DNA of 60,000 bases from Liolophura sinensis (taxonomy: Eukaryota > Mollusca > Polyplacophora > Chitonida > Chitonidae): positions 61,549,249 to 61,609,248 of the forward strand of contig NC_088295.1 of the NCBI RefSeq assembly GCF_032854445.1. Direction: 5' to 3'. The translations under genes and the position numbers were made by a program. Shown one piece after another: positions 46,557-59,136 of the stretch. The notes below the pieces were generated by a model, which saw nothing but the letters and a program-made list of their open reading frames with translations, had not been told where the DNA came from and did not search any database. Each line of letters starts with the position of its first letter. Position 1 is the stretch's first letter.

Positions 46557-48115
46557 TTATATCATGCAGGATGATCATGTTAGCTAGTGAAGCCGGTTAT
46601 TTCGGGATGATCATGTTAGCCAGTGTAGCTGGTTATATCAGGATGATCATGTTAGCTAGTGAAGCCGGTTATTTCGGAATGATCATGTTAGCCAGTGTAG
46701 CTGGTTATTTCGGAATGATCATGTTAGCCAGTGTAGCTGGTTATATCAGGATGATCATGTTAGGTAATGTAGCTGTTTATATAGGGATGACCATGTTAGC
46801 TAATGTAGCTGGTTATATCAGGATGATCATGTTAGGCAGTGTACTGGTTATATCAGGGTGGTCATGTTAGGTAGTGTCACTGGTTATATCAGGGTGGGCA
46901 TGTTAGCTAATGCAGCTGGTTATATCAGGGTGGTCATGTTAGCTTATGTAGCTGGTTATATGAGGATGATCATGTTAGGTAGTGTACTAGTTATATCAGG
47001 GTGGTCATGTTAGCTAGTGTCACTGGTTATATCAGGGTGGGCATGTTAGCTAATGCAGCTGGTTATATCAGGGTGGGCATGTTAGCTTATGTAGCTGGTT
47101 ATATCAGGATGATCATGTTAGCTAGTGTACTGGTTATTTCAGGGTGGTCATGTTAGCCAGTGTAGCTGGTTATATCAGGGTGGGCATGTTAGCTTATGTA
47201 GCTGGTTATATCAGGGTGGTCATGTTAGCTAGTGTAGCTGGTTATATCAGGATGATCATGTTAGGTAGTGTACTGGTTATATCAGGGTGGTCATGTTAGC
47301 TTATGTAGCTGGTTATATCAGAATGATCATGTTAGGTAGTGTACTGGTTATATCAGGGTGGTCATGTTAGCTAGTGTCACTGGTTATATCAGGGTGGGCA
47401 TGTTAGCTAATGCAGCTGGTTATATCAGGGTGGGCATGTTAGCTTATGTAGCTGGTTATATCAGGATGATCATGTTAGCTAGTGTACTGGTTATTTCAGG
47501 GTGGTCATGTTAGCCAGTGTAGCTGGTTATATCAGGGTGGGCATGTTAGCTTATGTAGCTGGTTATATCAGGGTGGTCATGTTAGCTAGTGTAGCTGGTT
47601 ATATCAGGATGATCATGTTAGGTAGTGTACTGGTTATATCAGGGTGGTCATGTTAGCTTATGTAGCTGGTTATATCAGAATGATCATGTTGGGTAGTGTA
47701 CTGGTTATATCAGGGTGGTCATGTTAGCTTATGTAGCTGGTTATATCAGAATGATCATGTTGGGTAGTGTACTGGTTATATCAGGGTGGTCATGTTAGCT
47801 TATGTAGCTGGTTATATCAGGGTGGTCATGTTAGGTAGTGTACTGGTTATATCAGGGTGGTCATGTTAGGTAGTGTACTGGTTATATCAGGGTGGTCATG
47901 TTAGGTAGTGTACTGGTTATATCAGGGTGGTCATGTTAGGTAGTGTACTGGTTATATCAGGGTGGTCATGTTAGCTAGTGTAACTGGTTATATCAGGATG
48001 ATCATGTTAGGTAGTGTACTGTTTATATCAGGGTGGTCATGTTAGCTAGTGTAACTGGTTATATCAGGATGATCATGTTAGCTAATGCAGCTGGTTATTC
48101 CAGGATAGTCATGTC
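46557..48115. repeat. ~36-bp minisatellite with higher-order structure, ~43 units
   Basis: Units such as ggttatatcagggtggtcat plus gttagctagtgtagct run head to tail for about 1.55 kb. Variants (tgatca/tggtca/tgggca; agtgtact/agtgtcac/aatgcagc) recur in a fixed order: the series at 46977-47330 is repeated at 47335-47690. Confidence 0.92.
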
Positions 48116-48768
48116 TTGTGGACATGCAGTTATCCAGTGTGTCCCATAGCTTAGTTCTTCTGTGAATATTTATAATTAGCCTATATGTCGAAGAGGTTAT
48201 TTATAGGTTTGTAGTACATGTAGGACTATGTGTTTTTGTCCTAGTGGTTCTTTCTTGCTTACAAGTAGATATATGTACATGTAGGAGTATGTCGTTTTGT
48301 CTGAGTGGCTCCTTCATGCCTATGCATGTTTTATGTTCTTGCCTGTATACATGCAGGATTATTTCGTTTTGCCCAAGCGGTTCTTTCTTGCCTGTGTAAG
48401 CCTAAGCCTTTTTGTCCTACATGCAATGTTTTTTTACCGGACCATCTAGTCAGGCTGTTCGTCCGAGTGATGATGTAGCTTTATCGGACCATGTGGCTCA
48501 CGTGACTCTTATCTAACATATAGTCGAGCGGTTTCTTTGCAGTCTATTTTCATAAGACCGTTAACTTAATAACCTTTCTATGGCGACCACGTGCACGTGC
48601 TATGCTCAGTATCTAATATACATGTACCTAAACCATAGCTATGACCTCACCCTATTGTTTAAGTACAGTTTCTTCTCTAGTTATCTACAGGTATTATACA
48701 TATACATATATATGGATCTCGCCCAAATTTGTTTTTTTTTTTTAGAAATCTACAGATTCTACAGTACG

Positions 48769-49457
48769 CAGGGGCGTAGACTGGGGTCTCCCCCACCCCC
48801 ACCCCCCTTTACGCGAAGCAAAAATGTGTTCCGCTCAAGTCGACGAAAAAAATACTTTAGCCTATATTTCTTACCTAGCTGTTAACATTCATTCCACAGA
48901 TATTTGCTGTAGCCTATATTTATAGACCAATATTTCAATTTCTTACCACTTTACTAAATAGTATATAGGCCTGTTTAGACATGTTCTGTTATGTGAACCA
49001 TTCCATATTGTTCCCGGTGGAAGACGACGTGTTTTACAAAATTACCTCTCTTGAATCGTACCGCGCAGGCAGCAGTAACCATTTCCGCCTGGTGGACAAG
49101 ACAGATGCCGCAGTTTTACTTGCACTGTTTGTAACCCTGGAACCCATGACAATAAATACTATATATACAGGGACAGTCTGTTTTGAACTGTTTTTAAGCT
49201 GAATTTGAGTTGTTTTTTGTTTGTTTTTTTTGTTGTTTTTTTTTTTTTGTTTTTTTTAAATGTGAAAATGAATGTGTACACATTGGCCAAATCATTCGAA
49301 ACACTTCGAAATCACTCAGATTCTCCCTCTGGCGATCTAATATCCCGGAGCTTCTAGGGACTAGGCGGCCCCTGGACTCTCACCTAACAGACTGTGATAG
49401 TCGTTCCGCTCTTTTCAAATCCTCACCCTCCCGGTGAAGATCCACGCTACGCCCCTG
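48769..49457. mobile_element. hAT-like non-autonomous element (TIR caggggcgtag)
   Basis: caggggcgtag at 48769-48779 and its exact complement ctacgcccctg at 49447-49457 bound 689 bp. CAGGGGCG-type ends are common in hAT elements. No transposase is encoded. An 8-bp target duplication is not clear (acagtacg against agaacgta). Confidence 0.6.
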
Positions 49458-50237
49458 AGAACGTACGGGCACCCTAAAAAAAACTTTGACTGTTGTTCGT
49501 ATACTTTCTCCCTTACAGAATACCTTTTAACTCTTGGAATGATCATGAGGTGACCACAAAAAGGCGTAAACTGTGAAGTATGTTTCTTACCTTCATTGTA
49601 GAATCGTATGACCTTGTACTTTTGGGGTGAATACAGCTTAACTGTTTTCTACTATACATTGGGTTATTAAACTCCTCGTGATGACGCAGAGGAAAAGGGA
49701 GCCTATTTCCCCACAATGCGAACCTCTTCAGTACAGAACTGTATATTCCCGATCAAGATTTAAAAGTGAACAAAACAGCGGATATTAATTAAAACATTCG
49801 GAATAATGCGTAGCAGGGTTTAGCTTCATGTTTTGTGGGATATTAAAACCTCACTGTACTCATGTACATTGTGATAATTGTCTGGTATACCACCGCAGAA
49901 ATGTCCTGCTTTCTTTCCACCTGTCGAAAAAAATAAACACAAACAAAAGAAACAATACTCCCTGAAAATATAATATTGCGGAACAAGAGGGAGGGAAGAT
50001 TGAATCCGCACGACACGCGATAATGTTATGCTCCGATGACTCGAGGAGTGGTCTTTGTACAGCATTGTCACTGTAATAAGACATACAACAGCATCGCTCT
50101 AGCTGGTATAGGCTTATGTACGCATCATACGTATACATACACAAAAACTCAGGACGGGAAGATAGGGTTCAAATCTCAGTATAGTCAAAGTATACAAACT
50201 GTTCCAATGTCTCGGATGAAGGTAAATACATGTACGT

Positions 50238-50292
50238 GTTCCTTTATTTGTTTATTTATTTATTTATTTGTTTATTTATTTTATTTATTTTT
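50238..50292. repeat. (TTTA)n-rich tract
   Basis: About 55 bp of ttta and tttg units. Confidence 0.85.
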
Positions 50293-51077
50293 GAAACATG
50301 TGAATGTCCACCATATTGGTAAGAAAACAGGTTATCCTCAACGAACGTACATGTCAGACTTCGTTAACGGCCACACAAGTGTGATCGGTGGCTTTAAATG
50401 AACAACACCGTAGCCTCAGTGGGAGCAAGAGAGTTTATACACATTTAAGTCCTGGTGTAGCTGAGCGACAGGAAGAATTTTGTTTCAGCGATGAAAAAAA
50501 TAAGCAAGTATTTAGCGTATGTAGGCGTATATATAAATGCGAAGAAAGTGTGAGTCAGCTATCGACATGTGTCACGTTCGACCAGACACAGTATCTATCA
50601 TCCTGTAGAGATATCAGTCAGCTCAGTCAGCCAATCAGCACAGCCACTGTCAGCCGCCGCGTGTCGCCCATAATTAGCGAGTTCACAGGTTCAAATCCAG
50701 GCCTCGTTAGTTCTTTAAGTCTCGAGGTTTGTCAGGTAACATCAGTTCAATCTCTGCTTTATCAGGAGCAGTCTTGTTCCACTAGCTATAGACAAAACCG
50801 CCAACGAACGGCGACAATACCCAATGAAAGAGAGAAAATAATAAATATACAACCGAATAGTTCATGAAACTGTTGCTTCGGCTAAAGTATGACTGGTGTA
50901 TAGGCCTACTCGCATGGTATCTGTTTTATACAGAACTGGAAATATAGACTAATCTCATGTGTGACTATATATACATGTATATCTATGCCATTTATTAGAA
51001 ATTGATTTCATCGTTGTTAATTCTTAGATGTTAACAACGTATATATGCATGTATATGCAGGTCAAGGTCGACTTTTT

Positions 51078-51342
51078 ATTTATGAATTTTATTCGTATTT
51101 TACACGGTAATCAAGAATATTTCACATATACGACGGCGGCCAACATTATGGTGGGAGGAAATCGGACACAGGGGGACACCCACGACCATCCGCAGGTTGC
51201 TGAAAGACCTTCCCACGCACGGCTGGAGTGGAAGCCAGCATGAGCTGGACACGAACTTAAGCGACCGTATTGGTGAGAGGCCCTGGATCATTGCGCTTGG
51301 CGCTGGCGCGCTAACCCCCACGCTCATGTAGTCCTCCTCAGG
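51078..51342 (-). mobile_element. SINE family 1 copy
   Basis: Tail ttttacacggtaatcaagaa, body cggccaacattatggtggga, middle cgaccatccgcaggttgctg, head gcgctggcgcgctaaccccc. Confidence 0.8.
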
Positions 51343-52234
51343 CTCGACTTTTTCACCTCAAGTATTATGTACTTTTGTCAGACTCGTTATTAAACAGACT
51401 ATACAAGAGATTCTTTGCGAAAAAATCAATTTCCATATTACTAAATCCAATGGAATTTTGCAGTTCTGTTAAAATATCCCAAGAAATTACATAGGCCTAC
51501 ATGTATAAATTCACAAAATATCAGCCTCGTCTCTACACGTGTTACCGTCCAAAAATCGATAATAAAATTCCTAAGAATTATAAAGCGGGTAGCATCATTC
51601 TAATACTATACACTACAGATAGCAGTCTGATGCTGTATTTACTGAAAGGAAGTAATTTTAGCTATTCTTGGTAATATTCTACCGTATATGGAGAGCAACT
51701 TTGATTTGATTACACAATATTGATTTTTGTCAAAACTCTCCAGTATGGCCTCTTTAAATGAAGGCTGCCAACCATATATTACACACGCGTATAAATACAT
51801 AAGGATGTTTTACATCGGCAAAGTACACGTAACCAGATACATTTGTATAAGTAGACCTAAATGACAAACCCAATACCCCAATACACAGGTAACAATTATT
51901 ACGGAATAAGTAATATTTTTATGATATTTTTGTGGATGTGTAGGACATTTATGCCATAAAAGCGTCATAAATGAGAAAAGAACGCGCCATGCCCCAATTT
52001 TACACCGAATTATATATGGCTTACTATACTTGACGATGGCAAAATATCACAAAAGTGATACAAATATATTCTGGGGTATACACACATCTATCAATGCACA
52101 TTGGGCCTATGTGTACTGTGCGTATACCGGCGATTTAGTTCTATATTGATTCCTAAAATATTTAGCTGTCATGATAAATTTACGCCAAGCAAAGCAGTTA
52201 AAAACGTTTACCGGTATAACAGGCTTCGGATCAT

Positions 52235-52370
52235 TGTAGGATACACGAAATGCGGGTTCAACCCCGGTCTCGGACATGGAATTTGTGGATTACAGCTTTC
52301 CCTATTCGTGGGGCCTTATGTGTGGATCAGTCGACAACGAACGTCTAGCCGTTTCCATGGTTGAACTGTG
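52235..52370 (+). mobile_element. tRNA-derived SINE fragment (other family)
   Basis: cgggttcaaccccggtctcg is a strong tRNA B box; followed by gaatttgtggattacagctt and gtggatcagtcgacaacg. The 5' A-box region is degraded. Confidence 0.5.
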
Positions 52371-55301
52371 AGAATATAAGAATAGAATAAGTTATACACA
52401 TATAAATAAGTTTTCACATTGCAAGATATGGCTAATGATTCAACACCGACACCTCTTTGAACGTCCGCACTTTTTGACCGTGATCTTCTTACATTTGTAC
52501 TTTTTTTTTAAAGCCACTATGTTTAAAGTAAAAGGAAGCCATTAGTATAAAGTAAGGTACCTCATACAGACAAATGAAAACCATGCGTAAAAACACTGTC
52601 ATTTATACTTCTGTATGTTTTAAAGATTGCATTTTAAAGACATTCAAATGTTGGGATTCTATGGCGAGCCTTATCGTCCATATTCTGGCGGTGTTTTATG
52701 AGAAGTCTGACGTCACATTATCTGACTTTTTACGTTTTACATCTTACGTTTACGAGAATTAAGAGAGGAGGTTTTGAGAACATTATTTCGGTAATCTTTT
52801 AATCATGTGGAAAAAGATCTATTCCAACATTTAATATCGTCTTTGCAGTAGGCCTACTTTAAAAACAACTCCCTGTGACGTCAGTATTACTACGCACTGG
52901 TAATATGGTCCATAATTATAGTCCATGTTAGAATTCAAACTTTTGAATGCCTCTCTTGAAAAAAAATATAAAATATACAAAAAAAAATTGATAAATAAAT
53001 AAAAAATAAATAAATTGAATTTTTTTCTGCATAGTTTTAAGTGGTCTATCTAATGATGTCTACTTTCTTTTTTAGCAGTCTTCCCATTTCATTAATCGAT
53101 ACAGGCCTGTAGTGTAGGCTATCACATCACTGTTACATACCGCTCAACCAGTGTCACCAATATTTCTCCGATGCCCAGTAGGCTACATATATCTTATAGG
53201 CCTACCTGTAGGCTATATAAGTCTGTATTGAAACAGACATGCTACCGCATAACACAATATATGATCTATCGATCAAAGTTATGTACCATGCGAGCTCAAT
53301 CCACAAGAACTTTATTTAGACTGATCGTTACATTTTCTCTTTTTATCTGTTTTTCTGGGCCTATTTAACTTAAAGCATTCTCCAACACGATCAAAGGACG
53401 ACCAAAGATTAGAACGGGCGACTAATCGATATATACATGTGCATTGCGTCAAATATGGGTAGGTCTATGTAAATGTATACATGTAGGCCTACTACGCCTA
53501 CGGTGTATATACACGAACATTGCACGTAGGCATTTACATGCATATATGTATTTGATAGAAATACTTATCTAAAAGCTATGCAGCGCTTGAGAATATTTCA
53601 AGTTGGAAAACGGCAAATTTAAATATATTTGTACAATGGAAATACGTGCAATGTTCAATAAAATTTGAACAAATGTCAGATTTGTATTTTTTAACTAATC
53701 AGATAGTCTATTAGTTGCCTGCAGTGAGAAAATCACATTCATTTACAATTCAGCATTTCTGTTCATTATCATATACGTCCCTGTATAGATACACTATTTG
53801 TCTTCCGTTGGTTATATTGACTTTAACTTTTTCATAATTAAGCCTCTTCATTTTATTAGCTAGATGTACACCCACTACTGTGCAATTATGTGTGAGATTT
53901 TAACCGACCTCTTTAGGCTGCTTGCTGAAGACAGTGGTTGCATACAGCAGAAAGTGTCCTATATTTCTTGCTGATGTTCGGAGTTAGTTTGCGTTCGTTT
54001 TCATATTTAGTCTTAGTTTTGCCAGTGCTCGTGTAGAGGCGCGTACCTGTACTTGCTGGTCACTTTCATAATTGTCATTTAAATCTAAGCAGTTAGAGTG
54101 AGCTTTTTGACAGCTTTTTAATGGTAAACAGGTTTTTCTCCATCGTAGGCGAGCGATCAGATTACTTTACAAATAACTTGGTTAGTTTTTAACCACCGAC
54201 TGGTAGCTGAAAAGGTTGCTGCTGTTGTTGTTGTTGCTGTGTTGTGTGCGATTTAATGTTTGTCAGCATACCGTTATCGTTGTAATGTATAAAATAAATC
54301 AACCGCAAGAGAACGCACTCTGCATCGGAAATGTCTATAACCGTACGTCTAACTTCGTTAATCATAAGCCTGTGTATTTCAACAGCAACAGCTGCATAGC
54401 AAGAGTAAGCAATATATCACAATTCATCTGCTCACAAGGTCCCTTTTCAGTTTAGCCGTGTCATTGTCAGCCTAAATTTTAAAAGCCGGTCTGCCCCGTC
54501 TGGCAAAGGGCATTTTTTCGGAAGTTCTGAAGTTCAGGGTTCTGCTGCCTTTATCTGTGGTCAACCAAGCCCACTTCAAGAGTGAAGCTGACACCACATT
54601 TAACACTTAACATAACGTAGGCCTACCATTTGTAATGGCGTATTGACCGACATGTTAGTGCATCTTTAGATCAATTGAAAATCACTCAGACTTCTAATCC
54701 TCTATCACTGAATCAAAACAGCGCCCTAAAACTTACAGCTTCTCTAGGCTTGTTTGATATTTGGAATACACCAAGCAAAATACATGCACCATACATAGCT
54801 GCAGAATCTGGATTGCTTTGGGCTAGAGAGAATATAGTCAATACACTGACTGACTGGCCAAGGCAAGGCTATAGAGTAACTCCTCTCTGAAATTGCTAAA
54901 ATTTTAATTTCAACTGCAAAAACTATGTACTGTATATCATAATGCTGAGGTTTTTTTTCAGTTAGTACACTGTAGTGTACTCACTTTTGTTTCTGTATTT
55001 CACCTAAAGTTTGGTATGTAGAAATGCAACTTCAACAGTAGGCCTATATAAATGCTTTATATTGACACTTTTGATAAGAAATGTATCTCAGAAGTGGCAC
55101 TATAATGTGAATGTATCAATCAGAACCATGCTAGCAAATTGTGTGACTTGAAAAATTGTAAACTTTACTGAAATATAGTATATACTATATATACATTTAC
55201 ACTTCTAATAATATACAGCATGCATGAAATTATTTGCTTCTGTTTCCAAAGTATTTTTTTATACATAGATGACGTAAATCAGCCCTAACAGACTCAGGAG
55301 A

Positions 55302-55649
55302 ATGGCAATGACTTTAGGAATTCCCAGAGTATTTTTATCTAGATATCGCTTGACGAGGTTATGTGGAGCGTATATTCAGTTGAGACGGCAACTCTGCATG
55401 AAACACACAACAAAAAACATCCCACCAGGACTGCAGCAAGTTTTGTTATATCCAAGAAACACTAATCATGTGCTGACAAGAAGATTTAATTCAGCAGTGG
55501 CATGTTCTGTGCATAAACTTTTATCCCGTGGAGCTTTTAAAGTAGAGGGAAAAGATTCCAGTGATTTTTTACAAGGCCTGATAACGAGCAACATGAAATG
55601 GGTGGAAGTGCCCAGATCAGCAATGTATGCAATGATGCTAAACGCTCAG
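55302..55649 (+). CDS. IBA57: IBA57 exon 1
   Basis: 348 nt, 116 codons. ATG at 55302 precedes a presequence with many Arg ([19 protein letters not shown]). [10 protein letters not shown] is the conserved start of the GcvT/YgfZ fold. Donor CAG|GTAAGT. A later Met would remove the presequence. Confidence 0.88.
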
Positions 55650-58600
55650 GTAAGTAAACTGGGCACAGGTTCTTAAAATGAACAAACTGTAATTCTTCAA
55701 CCTTTTCGCTTGTTTGCATTGTGTTTATTCAAGCATATTCTGAAGGCATTGTTCTGTATAAACTGGTAAAATTTCATGTTTTGTGAAGCCCTGAAATTGA
55801 CCATATCCAACCAATGTAGTTTTGTCTCCAAAATATACTTCAAAATGTATATAAATTGCACTGAAAGGTGATTTAACGAAAGTAAGGAGACCAGTGGTCA
55901 TTCAGTCATGAGTCAGGTGAAGTATATACTTGTAGCTTGTAGGCGTATCTTATTGATCACAGAAAACTTGAGATCTTGAGTTCTCTTATTCTGACTGTTT
56001 CAAATATTAGACATCAATGTGCAAAAAAGTGTGACATTATATCATTTCTATGATAAAGGCCGTTATGTAACCTTTTTCACTTAAACACATTTTTTAAATG
56101 TCTTTCTGGACTTTTTTTTTTCAGATGACTTGAAAACAGTCTGAAACAATTAGATCTGGTTAATATTTATATTATGTGAAATATGTTCATAGTTATGTTT
56201 ATTTTGAAATATTGTTAATACATTAATGTCCATTATATTAAATATTGTATGTATTTTGTACATGTTGGTCTCCTAGAGCACGGTCATATCTTGGTTAACC
56301 ACTGACTAGTAATAGGAAAGTTGAGAGGTTTCACAAATACACATATCACCAACACACAGTGCTGATTGCAAATTGTTATTGGTTTTCGTGATGAACAACT
56401 GGGCACAAATTGTGTGTCAGTGAGCAAATCAGAACTCACTGAAATCATCAGTATTGCATCATTAAGTTTTTAACACTTTGGCTCATTTTACCAATGACAA
56501 ATGACAGTATGAGGTTTTACGAAAGACTTGTAATAATTAGTTTAATGGCTTAAAATGTACTCAACCTAAAGTTTAGTACCTTTTTTGGTAACAACGCACT
56601 TTCAGGCTTAAAATGATACTCTTGACACCAACACTTACGCTCTTCTGATAACAGATAAATTAAACAACACAGAAAAACTTTGAAGTGGATGAATCATTTA
56701 AAATCAACCAAATGTGTCATTTGAAAAATGATAAACTTTAGCCTAGGTGAATTACTTTAAGCATAATACAAACTTAAAATGATTTGTTCACCATCTGTTT
56801 CAGGGTCGGGTGATGTATGATCTTCTTGTCTACAACATTTCAGCCAGTTCAGATAGGCCCTGTTTCCTGATAGAGTGTGACAGGACTGCTACGGATAGTC
56901 TTATCAAGGATATAAAAAAATATAAACTCCGTAAAAAGGTCAGATATTGATTTATAACTACATGTACATGTATGATGAAGAACGTCTGCTTTAACATTTG
57001 ATTTTGGTAACAAATTTCTTGCATAAAGTATGGATTATGGAACTGCCAGCCCAAGCTGTGATAGAAATCTTTGTAAACAGAACTACCTGCCTCATAAAGC
57101 AAATAAGGGTTAACATGTCTTTACATGTTGATTTCTTGTCTTGATCATGATATTGCATGTAAGCAACAATGAAATAAAGAAATAAATCTGACAAGTGAAT
57201 TTCATTTTAGCAATTTTGATGTTGAGAAAAGAGAAAACATGTACATGTATCCATTTGGTTACATGTATATTATTACTGTAATTCTTTAGCCTTTTCGCAT
57301 ATTTGCAAAGTGTTCATTCAAGCGTATTCTGAAGGCATTATTTTGTGTACATTGATAAAATTAGACTTTTTGTGAAGCCCTGAGATTGGTTAATCCAACC
57401 AATGTAGTTTTGTCTACATTTAATCAACTTTAAAATGTGCATAAATTGCACAGAAATTTGCACTTTAATATATGAAAAGGTTAGGGAATTGGGGCAGTAT
57501 GTTACAAAACACTTTTTCCGCAGTGCAGTCTCAATAACACTGTTAGCGTTGTAGGTTCTAGCCTGAGTATCATATCACAGATCTTCAGTACATTCAGAAA
57601 ATATATTAGCTGTTTCTTAGCTGGAATTAAATGATTTGCAATGAATTGTTCTGTGTTTTTTGCAGATAGACATTGTCAATATGACAGACAGTGTGTGTTT
57701 GTCAGCAGTTCTCCCCCCTGATACACCTGAGAGCTTACAGGAGTTATCTGTCCCTGACTCAGATTGTTTGATTTTCGCACAAGATCCTCGTGTCAAGGAT
57801 TTTGGCTGGCGATTAATTACTACAGCTGACAACAGTAACATGGGTTAGACAGGTTTAATATTATGGTTGTGTTTGAACTTAAAATTCTAATCCTATGAAA
57901 TTATGCTGTTTTATAGCAGTATATACATTCAATATTGAACTCTGTGGTGTAGTTTATTTACTTTTTTGATTGGTGCTTTACGCCGTACTCAAGAATATCT
58001 CACTTATACGACGACTGGGCAGAACCATGGGGAAACCCACCATCGTCCACATATTTGATGTAGTTTTACCTAGGTGCATTATGTACTAGTTAATTTTAGT
58101 GAACAAGACTATCTGGGCCCATGTATTGAAAACTATATAAAGATTTAAGGCTGGCATTACCTGTATTAAAAATACTAAAATCTCACGGGATCATTATAAG
58201 AATGATTTTCCTTTGACTAATCGTCTGGTACTTCTGGCACTGTGGTTTCCTCCACCCATCAACCTGATCACAGTCATATTCTTGAGTTTGGCTTTATATA
58301 CCAGTAAATAAAATAAGTAAATTTGACTACCCTAATTCCTCAACCTTTTTGCATACAAAAGAGCAACTTTCAGTGCAATTTATGCATTTTTTCAAATTCA
58401 TTTTCGGAGACAAAACAGGATAGTTAGATGTGCTAGTAGAGGAGTTTCAAGGTGGAACTATTTTATCAGTAAAGGTAGAAAAAGTCCAACTGTATCATGG
58501 AACCTGTCAAAAATGTTAGGCAACTATTTCTCATCACATTTACTATAACATGAAAAAAGTTTCACAAAAAACAATTTAGAGTTGACAAATGATGGAGAAA

Positions 58601-59136
58601 ATTGAGGAGCTGAATGTTTGTGAATTTGAGAAGTTCCTATAGGAAATAGGTGTAATTTGTGCCTCTGGAACAGAGTGAGACACATGATTAGTAAATTAAT
58701 GTCAAGAAAGTTTGCCTTACATTTTTCACAATTCTCTTGATACAGGTGGACCATTTTTACCTAACGACAAAAGATTTCCAACTCGAAACTCCGCTATTTG
58801 AAGGCTTCACGAAAAGTATAACCAAACTTGCAAAAAGGCTGAAAAATGATGTTAGTCAGATTTAATGCAGAGATACAACAATTCACAAGGGAGGCCTTCG
58901 ATTGAGTACACCTCAAGCTCACTGTCACATTTTATGGCAAATATCCATCACTGGTACATGCAATAATTGAACTTTCATTTCTTTTTCTTTAGATTCTGTG
59001 TCCAAACTGGGAGTTTCCTCCCCTGAGCAGGACTATCATATACGTCGCTACCGGTGGGGAATTAGTGAGGGCTGTATAGACCTACCCCCTGGTAACTGTT
59101 TTCCTCTGGAGTCTAATCTGGTTTATCTAAATGGGG
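55302..59136 (+). CDS. IBA57: IBA57 mitochondrial Fe-S assembly factor (first four exons, 3' end outside window)
   Basis: Folate-binding GcvT-fold protein that works with ISCA1/ISCA2 in mitochondrial 4Fe-4S cluster maturation. Exons 55302-55649, 56804-56938, 57666-57843 and 58993-59136 are in phase (0, 0, 1, 1) with GT-AG introns and no frame breaks. The N-terminus is Arg-rich with few acids, a likely mitochondrial presequence. Family motifs: [68 protein letters not shown] and [17 protein letters not shown]. The diagnostic KGCY-x-GQE exon is expected just beyond and is not in the window. About 268 residues are present. Confidence 0.9.
55685..55895 (+). mobile_element. MITE family M2 copy in IBA57 intron 1
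   Basis: gtaattcttcaaccttttcg, aagcatattctgaaggcatt, ccaaccaatgtagttttgtc, ataaattgcactgaaagg; same order as 57274-57501. Confidence 0.65.
56804..56938 (+). CDS. IBA57: IBA57 exon 2
   Basis: 135 nt, phase 0-0. It begins [14 protein letters not shown], completing the conserved LNAQGR-x-xYD motif across the splice junction, then [20 protein letters not shown]. Acceptor TTTCAG, donor AAG|GTCAGA. Confidence 0.9.
57274..57501 (+). mobile_element. MITE family M2, copy with terminal inverted repeats, IBA57 intron 2
   Basis: Left end ctgtaattctttagcctttt, right end gaaaaggttagggaattggg, which reads as the left end in reverse complement (aattccctaaccttttc). About 228 bp, no ORF. Confidence 0.65.
57666..57843 (+). 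CDS. IBA57: IBA57 exon 3
   Basis: 178 nt. It encodes [19 protein letters not shown] and [22 protein letters not shown]-x-x-x-x-GWR is an IBA57/YgfZ signature. Acceptor TTGCAG; donor G|GTTAGA is weak but keeps the phase. Confidence 0.88.
57955..58062 (-). mobile_element. SINE family 1 tail part
   Basis: tttgattggtgctttacgcc gtactcaagaatatctcact, then cgacgactgggcagaac; in IBA57 intron 3. Confidence 0.7.
58245..58322 (+). mobile_element. SINE family 1 tail, degenerate
   Basis: ggtttcctccacccatcaac ... catattcttgagtttggct ... aaataaaataagtaa. Confidence 0.4.
58326..58853 (-). mobile_element. MITE family M2, reversed copy with internal extra sequence
   Basis: ctaattcctcaacctttttg and gtgcaatttatgcatttttt at left, ggcttcacgaaaagtata and cttgcaaaaaggctgaaaaa at right, matching M2 in reverse. 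About 300 bp more than the other copies lies between. Confidence 0.5.
58993..59136 (+). CDS. IBA57: IBA57 exon 4
   Basis: 144 nt. It encodes [14 protein letters not shown], then [21 protein letters not shown]-x-x-x-G-I-x-E-G and the P-x-E-x-N-L segment precede the family's KGCY motif. Acceptor TTTAG, donor G|GTGAGT. Confidence 0.9.

Larger units (their letters stand above)
43057..55301. other. Gene desert between Ig gene and IBA57
   Basis: No exon recognised. Apart from the repeats listed, 44340-44990, 46270-46550, 49460-50230, 51345-52200, 53080-55300 show no structure I can name. A 159-codon frame at 50388-50867 has no recognisable family. Confidence 0.5.

Noticed and set aside
46457-46870. 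137-codon frame rich in MIMLASVAGY repeats, looking like a membrane protein
   Set aside because: It is one frame of the ~36-bp minisatellite and closes when unit lengths vary.
50388-50867. 159-codon plus-strand frame
   Set aside because: No recognisable domain; overlaps a tRNA-like B box (caggttcaaatccagg) and looks like degraded repeat.
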